A DNA stretch of 20,221 nucleotides from Flavobacteriales bacterium (lineage in GTDB: Bacteria > Bacteroidota > Bacteroidia > Flavobacteriales > BACL11). This document shows, in pieces, positions 7,870-15,544 of the stretch. Position numbers and translations under genes: made by a program. Within the stretch, counting starts at the first letter, position 1, and each line of letters opens with the position of its first letter. Below the pieces are notes generated by a model. The model did no database searches, was not told the DNA's origin, and worked only from the letters and a program-made list of their open reading frames with translations. Location of the stretch: NCBI GenBank assembly GCA_012960835.1, contig DUAL01000183.1, positions 1 to 20,221 of the forward strand. The letters run 5' to 3'.

Positions 7870-9161
7870 GTGATTGTATCTAAAACATTCGCAATCTTTG
7901 ATGCTAATATTTTCCTGCTATACTTGGTGTAATTTTGAGAATGAACTTGAAGATTACCATTTTTATAATCATGATACATTCTTAATATTTCTTGCTTTAA
8001 CTTCTCTGCATTAGAAAACCCTACTACAATACCTGTGTTGGTTTCTTTAATAATTGCTGCTGCATCTCCATCTATTTTTCCAATACAAATTATTGGGCGT
8101 TTTGCCCCAAAATACTCATACATCTTTCCTGGAATTACACCATCAATATTAGGAACATCATTTAATGGTAATAATAGAGTTTGTGACTTCATCAGATAAT
8201 TTAGCACCTCTTTATGTGGCAAGCTTTCAATTAATGTTGTTTGACTTAGTAATTGATTTCTTTCTAACTCTTCATTTACTGTCACATCAATAGGACCAAT
8301 TAATTTTATCTGTAAATCAGATGAAAAATTATCATTTTCTTGAATAATATCAGCAAGAACATTCCAAAAAATGAATGGATTTCTATCCTTATTTAACGAT
8401 CCTACATGTGTAATAGAAAATTTCTTGTCTAACTTTAAATCTCCTGCATCTTCAAAATCAGAAGGATCAAATCCATTGTTAATTACAATTGGTTCAATAC
8501 CAGATATTTGCTTAAAATCTTTTGCCCAACTCTTACTTACAGTTACTATTTTATTAGTATCCTGCAAAACTTTTTTTTCTAATTGCTTGTGCTTCTTATC
8601 TGCCCAAGAGGTAAGCTTTAACTGATGATAAAAATCAATATTTGTCCATGGATCCCTAAAATCAGCAAGCCAAGGAATATTATGTTTCTTGGCTACTTTT
8701 TGCGCTATCAAATGAGTTGTATGAGGAGGGCCTGTTGAGGCAATAGCATCTATTTTATTATCTAGTAGATACGAATTAATTTTATTAACTGCCTGCCTTT
8801 TCCAGAACCTCTTAGCATCAGGAATAAAGAAGTTTCCTCTTATCCAAATAGAAAAGCTTTGTAAAAAATTATTTCCTTTTTTCTTCTGTAAGAAACCAGG
8901 ATTTATCTTCTCGTCTTTCTTTCCTAGTAATTTTTTATACAAACCAAAAGGTTCCCATATAGGTGATTTTATTACTTCAATCTCATTAGGAATATCATTA
9001 AGTAAACTTTCATCATACATTGAAATTTCAGCATTCTCAGCAGTAAAAATGATTGGCTCCCAACCAAACTCTCTAATATATTTAGTAGTTTTAAGCCATC
9101 TCTGCACACCCCCCCCTCCCATTGGCGGCCAATAATATGTTATAACTAAAACTTTCTTCAT
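7866..9161 (-). CDS. Glycosyltransferase family 4 (GT-B fold), with a G8 tract near its start
   Basis: The 431-residue enzyme has a GT-B fold of the GT4 type. It has an N-terminal Rossmann strand (KKVLVITYYWPP) and a glycine loop GGGGVQRW (15-22). The linker includes LADFRDPW (165-172), NNGFD (228-232) opens the C-terminal donor domain, and HVGSLNKDRN follows at 252-261. The late motif PGKMYEYFGAKRPI (344-357) is typical of donor binding. It presumably adds a sugar from a nucleotide sugar to a growing glycan on the cytoplasmic face of the membrane. It is last in a three-gene operon and overlaps the heparinase-like gene by 4 bases (ATGA). Codons 16-18 hold a G8 run (9109-9116, written as C on the + strand), striking in so AT-rich a genome; a one-base slip there would frameshift the enzyme almost at its start. 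Donor and acceptor unknown. Confidence 0.9.
   Translation of the reverse strand: MKKVLVITYYWPPMGGGGVQRWLKTTKYIREFGWEPIIFTAENAEISMYDESLLNDIPNEIEVIKSPIWEPFGLYKKLLGKKDEKINPGFLQKKKGNNFLQSFSIWIRGNFFIPDAKRFWKRQAVNKINSYLLDNKIDAIASTGPPHTTHLIAQKVAKKHNIPWLADFRDPWTNIDFYHQLKLTSWADKKHKQLEKKVLQDTNKIVTVSKSWAKDFKQISGIEPIVINNGFDPSDFEDAGDLKLDKKFSITHVGSLNKDRNPFIFWNVLADIIQENDNFSSDLQIKLIGPIDVTVNEELERNQLLSQTTLIESLPHKEVLNYLMKSQTLLLPLNDVPNIDGVIPGKMYEYFGAKRPIICIGKIDGDAAAIIKETNTGIVVGFSNAEKLKQEILRMYHDYKNGNLQVHSQNYTKYSRKILASKIANVLDTIT
9109..9116 (-). repeat. G8 homopolymer tract inside a glycosyltransferase gene
   Basis: Eight consecutive C on the + strand (G on the coding strand), followed by T and three more C. It encodes part of the glycine loop at residues 16-18. 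Such tracts can mediate slipped-strand length change; nothing here shows that it actually varies. Confidence 0.6.
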
Positions 9162-10996
9162 GTTACATTACTTAAAACTCCATAGCCAACTGAATACTTC
9201 TCAAATTTATTAATATTTATTTCAAATGGCTTATTACAATAATCCGTTATGATAAGTTCTGTTGAATTAATTTTAAAAATACGAATATGATGAATCCCAT
9301 AGTATTTTGCTTGCAATGTAATGCTATCTTCAGTAGCTTCAATCACTTTACATCTTGTCTCTCTATCTAAATAAAACAGCCCCCAGTTACTTTCTTCTAT
9401 CCATTTGTTTTGTTCTATACTTCCCACAACAATTGAATGATGTGCCTTTGTACTTCTAAACTGATTCCTCATTTTAGCATTAGAGGTATAACAATAACTG
9501 CCAGAATCTCTCACCAAATCTTTTCCTCTCACTTGTAATTCAAATGATAATTTATCATTATGCGCATGCCCCCAACTATGATGCATCTTTATATTTGAAA
9601 TGCTACTGATTGCTAAATAAAACTCTTTTGATTTATACAAATGAATTCCGAAATCTGAGTAAGAAATAAACCTAACATCCTTTAAATTTATTTTATCATT
9701 AAACGGGATACTTATTTGTTTGCTGTATTTCAGCTTGTTATATGATGCTGTTTTGGTAATCTTTGTAATTAGTTCAGGAGTAAAATAATTAACCTCTTTT
9801 GACAGTTGCTGAATGATTTGTTTCACGAGTGGATACTTTTCTCCATATTTATCAAAAATACTATCTGAGAACAATCCGCTAAAAGCTCCCAATATATTCG
9901 TATAATTTAATGTCTCATTATCCAAAAACTTAAATAATCTTCCGCTATCATTATCTCCAAATTGTGATATGTCATAATTCGGCTTAGTTATATCGGCAAT
10001 AAACTTACCAGATAAATATAACCTTTTCATATATTCTTTTGAAGGTTTGAACCCATTTCTTAACATTAAGGATGTAGCATAAATCATAATTTCTGTACTT
10101 AAACAATGATAAGCGGTTGAGCCTTCAATATTACCACCATCCTCAAAGAATTGTTTAAATATCTCTTTCTCAATTTCAATTATTGAGAAACTTTTCCATT
10201 GTTGAGTTGCTACTGTTTCTTCTAAATATGTAGCAGCAAAAAGTAAGCCTATTAAATTAAATAAATAATGATTTCCTGTTAACCCTTCTTTATACTCAAG
10301 ATGATCGAAAATAAATCTTGCATGAGCGTCAATTGAGCTTAGAAACAAATCGCAAAACCATTGATCATTCTTCAGCTTCTCAAATAATAAATCAAAACTT
10401 AAAAGTAGATTAACTACTCTAATCCCAGCATCCATACTACATGCCCATTGTACACCCATCCCAACTGGATTTGATCCAATAAAATCTAAAACCTGATTTT
10501 TATATTCTTCTACACCCCTCTTATCTGATAAAATCTCAACAGATAGATTGGAAAGGTGCTGCATTCTACCAAGTTCCCAAGGCACTTTAATATCAACTGA
10601 GGAAACTTCTGAGTTTTGCTGATTAAATTGCTTCCTAATATCAAAACGAAAACCACTTTTAACATCCAATTGCCAATCGAAATACTCATAACCCTCTGTT
10701 ATCTTTTGTGTTATCTCATCAAGAAACTTAGTATGTATATTTAATAATTCAGGCTTATCCTTTGTTCTGAAAGAGAGGATATTTTCACCAAAAAAGTGAA
10801 AATCAGGATAATTAGTTACAATTGGTTTTGGCAAATCAATATTTAACAATATCGGTAAGAAATTATTTGAAGATTTTAATTCTCTAAATTCAACCTTTGA
10901 ATATACTTTTGAGTTTCTAGCAAATACTCTTTTAAAAATTCTTAGTAGTAGAATATAGATTGGAACTGATTCAATAATTCTTAAAAATATCCTCAT
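9158..10996 (-). CDS. Heparinase II/III-like protein (polysaccharide lyase or uronate epimerase fold)
   Basis: This 612-residue protein has the two-part layout of heparinase II/III-like proteins. First is an alpha/alpha toroid with FDW (106-108), VPWELGRMQHL (138-148), GNHYLFN (241-247) and EGSTAYH (291-297). A beta-sandwich domain follows with HSWGHAHNDKLSFEL (473-487), RDSGSY (496-501) and FRSTKAHHSIVV (513-524). The expected active-site groups (N242-H243, Y296-H297, H477/H479) are all present. Family members cleave acidic polysaccharides by beta-elimination, and the related dermatan sulfate epimerase uses the same fold to invert C5 of glucuronate. There is no standard signal peptide; the N terminus (about 3-25) is hydrophobic but punctuated by Arg and Lys, so it may be membrane-associated in the cytoplasm. 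It starts directly after the stop of the upstream glycosyltransferase (TAA then ATG) and overlaps the downstream one by 4 bases. I infer a biosynthetic rather than catabolic role; the reaction is open. Confidence 0.87.
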   Translation of the reverse strand: MRIFLRIIESVPIYILLLRIFKRVFARNSKVYSKVEFRELKSSNNFLPILLNIDLPKPIVTNYPDFHFFGENILSFRTKDKPELLNIHTKFLDEITQKITEGYEYFDWQLDVKSGFRFDIRKQFNQQNSEVSSVDIKVPWELGRMQHLSNLSVEILSDKRGVEEYKNQVLDFIGSNPVGMGVQWACSMDAGIRVVNLLLSFDLLFEKLKNDQWFCDLFLSSIDAHARFIFDHLEYKEGLTGNHYLFNLIGLLFAATYLEETVATQQWKSFSIIEIEKEIFKQFFEDGGNIEGSTAYHCLSTEIMIYATSLMLRNGFKPSKEYMKRLYLSGKFIADITKPNYDISQFGDNDSGRLFKFLDNETLNYTNILGAFSGLFSDSIFDKYGEKYPLVKQIIQQLSKEVNYFTPELITKITKTASYNKLKYSKQISIPFNDKINLKDVRFISYSDFGIHLYKSKEFYLAISSISNIKMHHSWGHAHNDKLSFELQVRGKDLVRDSGSYCYTSNAKMRNQFRSTKAHHSIVVGSIEQNKWIEESNWGLFYLDRETRCKVIEATEDSITLQAKYYGIHHIRIFKINSTELIITDYCNKPFEININKFEKYSVGYGVLSNVT

Positions 10997-12037
10997 TTAT
11001 TTTGTATTTATCTCTTTAAATATTCTTCTGTAACCCTCAACTACTTCGTCTTTTGAATAATGTGAAATAAATTCTCTTGGGGAATATTCCTGAATATTTG
11101 TTATAACTTGAATTACTGCATTTTTAAAGGAGTTATAATTACCTTTATCAAATAATTCGCCTGTTTTACCTGAGATAATATACTCTGGCAGAGCGGTACA
11201 GTTCGTTCCAACAACAGGTATATTACATGCCATTGCTTCAAGTCCCACCAGTCCTAGGCTCTCTTCATGTGTAGGGAACAGCAAAATATCACAATTATTA
11301 TAAAACTCTGGCATTTTATTCTTCTCTAATGGCTGTAATAAAGTAATATTTATCAATTCTTCAGTCTCTTTTAACTTTCCTATCTCATCTCCATATTCAA
11401 TTATCTCAAATGAGATTGTTTTTTCAGTTTGCTCTTCTAAATCGTTTAAATCTTTTATTAATTGAAGAACCAAATCAAGTCCTTTTTCTTTTTTTGCTCC
11501 TGACGCAAAACCAAGTACAACTTCCTGAGTATCACTACATGCTCCTTTACCAGTATTAAATAAAGAAAAATCTACACCACCACTAGGTGAAATAAATATA
11601 TTTCCTTTATTAATACACAATTTAGAAATTAGTAGGCTCTTATAATATAATGATGGAACTATATGAAAATATCTTGTTTTAATAAACCTTAATGAAAACT
11701 TATGTGAAAGATTCATGCTTCTCAACTCACTTCCGTGCCAATGAATAATCACTTCCTGATTTTTTTGGATCTTTGTTGATAAAATAAATCCAAAGTGATT
11801 AAAACGATTAATATATAAAACATCATAGTTCTTATAATTTCTAAAAAAGATTATCTGTAAATAAAAAAGAAATGAATCAAAAAGTTTTGCTACTCCTTTT
11901 AATTTATTTCTTCTAGATATGAGCAAATCAACATTATTATCGCTAGCCTTTATGCTTTCAAAGATAGACTTTATAAAAGTAGCTATATGAGGCTTCTTTT
12001 TAGTTGGAAAACGATTATTGATTAAAAGTACTTTCAT
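10997..12037 (-). CDS. Glycosyltransferase family 4
   Basis: The 346-residue protein has GT4 features: an N-terminal strand MKVLLINNRFP, the HGSEL segment (101-105) near the domain hinge, and PSGGVD (151-156) before the donor domain. The EX7E-type donor-binding element EESLGLVGLEA (258-268, with E259 and E267) is followed by the AMACNIPVVGT helix-strand. It is a complete, normal-length retaining-type glycosyltransferase. It is the first gene of the operon running into the heparinase-like gene, with zero bases between the stop and the next start. A strong promoter ends only about 11 bases before its ATG, so its mRNA leader should be unusually short. Sugar specificity cannot be told from sequence. 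Confidence 0.9.
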   Translation of the reverse strand: MKVLLINNRFPTKKKPHIATFIKSIFESIKASDNNVDLLISRRNKLKGVAKLFDSFLFYLQIIFFRNYKNYDVLYINRFNHFGFILSTKIQKNQEVIIHWHGSELRSMNLSHKFSLRFIKTRYFHIVPSLYYKSLLISKLCINKGNIFISPSGGVDFSLFNTGKGACSDTQEVVLGFASGAKKEKGLDLVLQLIKDLNDLEEQTEKTISFEIIEYGDEIGKLKETEELINITLLQPLEKNKMPEFYNNCDILLFPTHEESLGLVGLEAMACNIPVVGTNCTALPEYIISGKTGELFDKGNYNSFKNAVIQVITNIQEYSPREFISHYSKDEVVEGYRRIFKEINTK

Positions 12038-12048
12038 TTAAGTATCAA

Positions 12049-12078
12049 CAAAAATATAAAAATGGGCTAAACAATCAA
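12049..12078 (-). promoter_or_regulatory. Promoter of the glycosyltransferase-heparinase-glycosyltransferase operon
   Basis: On the minus strand TTG (12078-12076) is followed after exactly 19 bases by TATTTTTG (12056-12049), a full match to the Bacteroidota TTG-N19-TAnnTTTG promoter. Only 11 bases separate the -7 element from the ATG at 12037, so the transcript is predicted to be nearly leaderless (about 5-7 bases). Confidence 0.7.
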
Positions 12079-12107
12079 TCGATACCTTATGTAATAATAA
12101 AATTATC

Positions 12108-12115
12108 TATTTTCG
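12108..12115 (+). promoter_or_regulatory. Candidate -7 element for the sulfotransferase pair
   Basis: TATTTTCG, one mismatch from TAnnTTTG, ends 17 bases before the ATG at 12133. It continues as GCA, like the other TTCG/TTTG elements in this window. A -33 element is not clear (CTT or TTA near 12086-12089). It is back-to-back with the minus-strand promoter at 12049-12078, so the two share the 95-base divergent gap. Confidence 0.4.
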
Positions 12116-12132
12116 CAAATAATAATATAAAG

Positions 12133-12786
12133 ATGATTTCGAAAGATAAAAGATGTATTTTTATTCATATTCCTAAAACTGCAGGGACTAGCATTGAGAA
12201 ACTAATTCAAGGAGAAAATTATATTAAAGGTTGGAGTTCTCATAAAAAACTTTATGAATATCAAGATGAAGATAATTTTGAAAAATACTTCAAATTTGCA
12301 TTTGTAAGAAATCCTTATTCCCGTATATTAAGCATCTTTAATTATTATAAAAATGGAGGAAATGACAGGGGATTAATCCTCAGACCTAAAAAGATTTATA
12401 ATTATATCTTAAAAAAAATAACAACTAATAACATATTAGATATTGATATTGCTAGGAAAATTCCAAACGATTTTGATGAGTTTTGCGAGTTATTTATTAA
12501 AGAGAAAATGGATTTCTATGGAAGAAATACATTGGATACTCAATTAAGTTTTATTCAGATAAATGAAGAGATTGCTGTTGACTTTATTGGAAGGTTAGAA
12601 TCAATCAACAAGGATATAGAGGTAATAAAAACAAAGTTCAATATCAAACTTAATTTGGAGCATAAAAGAAGAACAAAAAAGACTGGCCACTATAGTAATT
12701 ATTATAATGACTTTACTAAGAAAATTATTTCAAATGCTTTTGCTGAAGAAATTGATTTCTTTGAATACAAATTTAAGAATCAATGA
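12133..12786 (+). CDS. Sulfotransferase family 2-type protein
   Basis: The 217-residue product has the two PAPS-binding elements of Golgi-type carbohydrate sulfotransferases. The 5'-phosphosulfate loop is IPKTAGTS (13-20). The 3'-phosphate motif is FVRNPYSRILS (57-67), with R59 and S63 in the expected places. PAPS-dependent transfer of sulfate to a sugar hydroxyl is the expected reaction. The length is at the short end of the family but both ends look intact. There is no signal peptide or membrane helix, so it should act in the cytoplasm before glycan export. The stop overlaps the start of the next sulfotransferase (ATGA at 12783-12786), indicating translational coupling. The gene looks even more AT-rich than carB, which may hint at transfer. 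Acceptor unknown. Confidence 0.88.
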   Translation: MISKDKRCIFIHIPKTAGTSIEKLIQGENYIKGWSSHKKLYEYQDEDNFEKYFKFAFVRNPYSRILSIFNYYKNGGNDRGLILRPKKIYNYILKKITTNNILDIDIARKIPNDFDEFCELFIKEKMDFYGRNTLDTQLSFIQINEEIAVDFIGRLESINKDIEVIKTKFNIKLNLEHKRRTKKTGHYSNYYNDFTKKIISNAFAEEIDFFEYKFKNQ

Positions 12787-13577
12787 TAATTGGTAAAAAT
12801 ATATTATACTTTGAATTACATAAAACTGCTTGTTCTCATACTATTAACATCTTACATAGCATCCCTTCAATAGAAGCCAAAACATTTGGAAAACACAATT
12901 GTTATAATGATGTGCCCAAAGAAATTATTGGTGATTTTGAATCAAAAATAAAGATGGGGAATGTTAGAAATCCATGGGATTGGTATGTGTCATTATGGGC
13001 TTTTGGATGTATGAAAAAAGGCGGATTATTCGACAAAGTAATTGGAGACATAAACCTCTTAAATCTATATGGTATAAAAAAAATATTCCTTAGCTCAAAA
13101 AAACTTTTTATTGATAAAAAAAAATGGGAGAAAGTATATAATGATGCAAATAATCCAAAACAATTTCAAGAATGGTTAAAACTTATCTTAACAGACTCAA
13201 CAATAGATTTAGGTGAAGAGTATAAAAGCTCGAGTATTTCAAAATTCTCTGGCTTATTAACCTATAGATACTTAAAACTATACACTCACAATTTTGATAA
13301 AAACATTGCAAATTATATTGATTTATTAGAGTTTGATAAAGAAAATAATTTCATAGACATAATCATTAAGAAAGAAAACTTATATAATGCCTTATTAGAG
13401 TCATCCTCAAAAATGGATATTTCTAATGATGAAATGCAGAAAGCATTAGGAAAATATAAAAACAAAACAAATAGGTCAGAACGAAAAGATTATCAATTCT
13501 ACTATAATCAAGATTCAATAGAATTAGTAAGAAAATATGAAAAACTTATTATTGAAAAATATGGGTATAAATTCTAA
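12783..13577 (+). CDS. Second sulfotransferase-like protein, coupled to the first
   Basis: The 264-residue protein opens with a short strand and FELHKTACSHT (10-20), a variant of the PAPS-binding P-loop-like element (HKTxxSxx instead of PKTAGTS). NVRNPWDWYVSLWAF (60-74) provides the 3'-phosphate-binding Arg and Ser. Beyond these two motifs it shares little visible similarity with its upstream neighbour, so the pair is not a recent duplication and probably sulfates a different position or sugar. Lys-rich and Asn-rich throughout, with no export signal. It starts inside the stop of the previous gene (4-base overlap) and ends five bases before the stop of the convergent deacetylase gene, with no terminator hairpin visible between them. 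Confidence 0.78.
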   Translation: MIIGKNILYFELHKTACSHTINILHSIPSIEAKTFGKHNCYNDVPKEIIGDFESKIKMGNVRNPWDWYVSLWAFGCMKKGGLFDKVIGDINLLNLYGIKKIFLSSKKLFIDKKKWEKVYNDANNPKQFQEWLKLILTDSTIDLGEEYKSSSISKFSGLLTYRYLKLYTHNFDKNIANYIDLLEFDKENNFIDIIIKKENLYNALLESSSKMDISNDEMQKALGKYKNKTNRSERKDYQFYYNQDSIELVRKYEKLIIEKYGYKF

Positions 13578-13582
13578 AAAAG

Positions 13583-14614
13583 TTAATAATATCCTAGAAA
13601 AGAATAGGTTTCTTTCTTGCTAGCCCAACTTAAAAATCTCTCAAACTCTTTCTCATTTCCAAAAGTTTTAGGATGCCCAATCATTACAATTGGCACATTA
13701 TTATAATTTGGATATTTTTTCTCAGCTTGTTTTGTAAAATATTTTAACTCTTGGAAAGTTGTAGCATCACAAAAATTAAACATCCTATATTGGCTCTTAA
13801 ATAAACCTTTAAAAGAAATCTTCCTGGAATTACTCCCTGAATTGTTCATACACTTATATGGTTTAAATGGAATGTTTTTCAACACTTTTAAGATCTTGAA
13901 ATACAAAATACAATACCAAGGCACTAATACAATATAAATAAAGATCTCAGTTATACTTCCACCTTCCCTTTCTTCAATTACTTTCTTTTGAATTATCCAA
14001 GAGGGTTTATCGGGTGTATTATTAAAATCATAGAATGTAAGACCATCATCAAAACACATATTAGGGGCAACAGTAGAGTCAATAATAAAATTATTCTCTC
14101 TCATAGCATTTAACACTTTTTCCTCATCTTGAATACACCAAGCGCCAGCTCTAAAAATATTACAACTATAGTCAGGTTTTATGGGTTTAATAATACTTTC
14201 CAAAGTATCTTTTCCTTCTTTAAAAAGCTTGATTAAATCCCAATCAGGATGGCTTTCAACTAATGGTAATCTCCAATAATTATTATCTAAGATCCACTCA
14301 CCTCCTTCATATTTTGCATCTAACCATTGAGGATGAAAATGCAATTGTACATCATGCCCTCTTTTTATGACATCTTTTAATTGATTCTCAATCATTACAT
14401 GTGGTAAATCAGCCTTACTTAATAAGCCACTTTCTGCTATTTTTTTAAATGCCCAATACTCACAAACATCAATAAAGAGAGTTAATTTTGCTCCATACTT
14501 ATCACAGATATCAAGCATTCTTATGGTTGGCTCAACCATGCACTTCTTCACACACCCTGAGCCATTTCCAAAAACCTCATAATCAGCAGTTAATATAAGT
14601 TTTAATTTACCCAT
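13583..14614 (-). CDS. Polysaccharide deacetylase-like protein (NodB/CE4 fold)
   Basis: The 343-residue protein shows a divergent NodB-type barrel. LTADYE (8-13) carries the catalytic-base/metal Asp (D11), QLHFHPQW (90-97) supplies the His-x-His metal pair, FRAGAW (154-159) resembles the RxPxG-like motif 3, and VMIGHPKTF (310-318) gives the late His (H314). These enzymes remove N- or O-acetyl groups from sugars in a metal-dependent way. The order resembles the WbmS-like branch found in O-antigen and capsule clusters, which is a family impression and not a search result. A hydrophobic stretch at about 222-242 inside the sequence is unusual for CE4 proteins and may bind the membrane. It overlaps the upstream sulfotransferase stop by one base (TAATG), so the two are coupled; deacetylation and sulfation could act on the same residue. 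Confidence 0.78.
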   Translation of the reverse strand: MGKLKLILTADYEVFGNGSGCVKKCMVEPTIRMLDICDKYGAKLTLFIDVCEYWAFKKIAESGLLSKADLPHVMIENQLKDVIKRGHDVQLHFHPQWLDAKYEGGEWILDNNYWRLPLVESHPDWDLIKLFKEGKDTLESIIKPIKPDYSCNIFRAGAWCIQDEEKVLNAMRENNFIIDSTVAPNMCFDDGLTFYDFNNTPDKPSWIIQKKVIEEREGGSITEIFIYIVLVPWYCILYFKILKVLKNIPFKPYKCMNNSGSNSRKISFKGLFKSQYRMFNFCDATTFQELKYFTKQAEKKYPNYNNVPIVMIGHPKTFGNEKEFERFLSWASKKETYSFLGYY

Positions 14615-15540
14615 TATCTAACAAGCTGTTTCTTTAGTTTTACCCTAAAAAGTAAAGCAATTAACCCAACATAAAACTTCATTAAGAATGCAGAAAACAA
14701 AACCTTATTTTCCATAGGGTAACCTAAAAGAATAAAATGTTTTTTTAGGACTAATTCAACTAATGAAACCTGATAATTTGTTAATCCTGATTTCCATTTA
14801 TTCTTATTATTCTTTAAAATTGGCTTAGACACATTGCCTTTCCAAGCTTTCTCTTCTGAAAACACTAGTTCCTCAGCCTTTTTCTGAAAGTCTAACATCT
14901 CTCTATTATACAGCAATCCTATTTTATTACATATTTTTTGTAATTCTTTTGCCGGATTCTCTAATAATTGTTCGTAATAAACTTCAACATACTTCTCCCG
15001 AAACAAAGCCATACCATTGCTTAACATGTTCTCTAACTGCACATTGTGTTCTGCTAAATGCACGGCAAATGAAGTGTCTTTTCCCCAATCAGATCTCATT
15101 CTTGATAGAATTACATCTCTTGGATCCCTGATTATATGTATTAAGAAACTTTTCGGAAAACAATATTGTATTTGGCTAATATAAGAAGAATTCATTGGAT
15201 CTTTATCTCCAACAAAGGACTTATTTTTACTTTTTGCATATTGGTTAAGCACACAATCAAACAATTCAATTAAGTCTTGATTTGAAATAACGGATCTATA
15301 CTTCTTTAAGTTTTCTTCAATAGGGATATTTAATCTAGAGAAATATTTATCTTTTTGTAACAACCCTTGCAGATCCTTCTTGTTTAATTCTTTTCTAGAA
15401 GATAATTGCGGAACAATAAATCTCTTTATAAAGTGAGTCTCAGGAGTGAAACATATGTCTGGATGTGCATTGAGCATAGATTGAAGTAAAGTAGTTCCTG
15501 ATCGGCCAATTCCAACAATAAACAACTTTTTTGCACACAT
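14614..15540 (-). CDS. Third sulfotransferase (Sulfotransfer_1/3 type)
   Basis: With the start chosen here the protein has about 308 residues. It has the classic 5'-phosphosulfate-binding loop VGIGRSGTTLL (9-19) immediately after a short N terminus, then ETHFIKRF, and the 3'-phosphate element HIIRDPRDVILSRM. The complete fold of the NDST/HNK-type bacterial sulfotransferases is present, and a hydrophobic C-terminal segment may associate with the membrane. In-frame ATGs also occur at 15552 and 15573, but both overlap the upstream DUF4834-type gene. The ATG at 15540 lies four bases after that gene's TAA and puts the P-loop at the usual distance from the N terminus, so I prefer it; this is not certain. 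It belongs to the carB polycistron and is coupled to the deacetylase gene downstream. Confidence 0.87.
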   Translation of the reverse strand: MCAKKLFIVGIGRSGTTLLQSMLNAHPDICFTPETHFIKRFIVPQLSSRKELNKKDLQGLLQKDKYFSRLNIPIEENLKKYRSVISNQDLIELFDCVLNQYAKSKNKSFVGDKDPMNSSYISQIQYCFPKSFLIHIIRDPRDVILSRMRSDWGKDTSFAVHLAEHNVQLENMLSNGMALFREKYVEVYYEQLLENPAKELQKICNKIGLLYNREMLDFQKKAEELVFSEEKAWKGNVSKPILKNNKNKWKSGLTNYQVSLVELVLKKHFILLGYPMENKVLFSAFLMKFYVGLIALLFRVKLKKQLVR

Positions 15541-15544
15541 AGGA

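Noticed and set aside
5990..8625. Short open frames overlapping the YfhO-like gene (5990-6202) and antisense to the glycosyltransferase (8371-8625).
   Set aside because: Both are contained in intact recognised genes in another frame or strand and show no protein-like features of their own.
12783..13577. Second sulfotransferase as a recent duplicate of the first.
   Set aside because: Apart from the two PAPS-binding motifs, the sequences, lengths and loop forms differ too much for a recent tandem duplication.
14949..15131. 60-codon open frame antisense to the third sulfotransferase.
   Set aside because: It is short, lies within an intact sulfotransferase gene, and has no start context or similarity.
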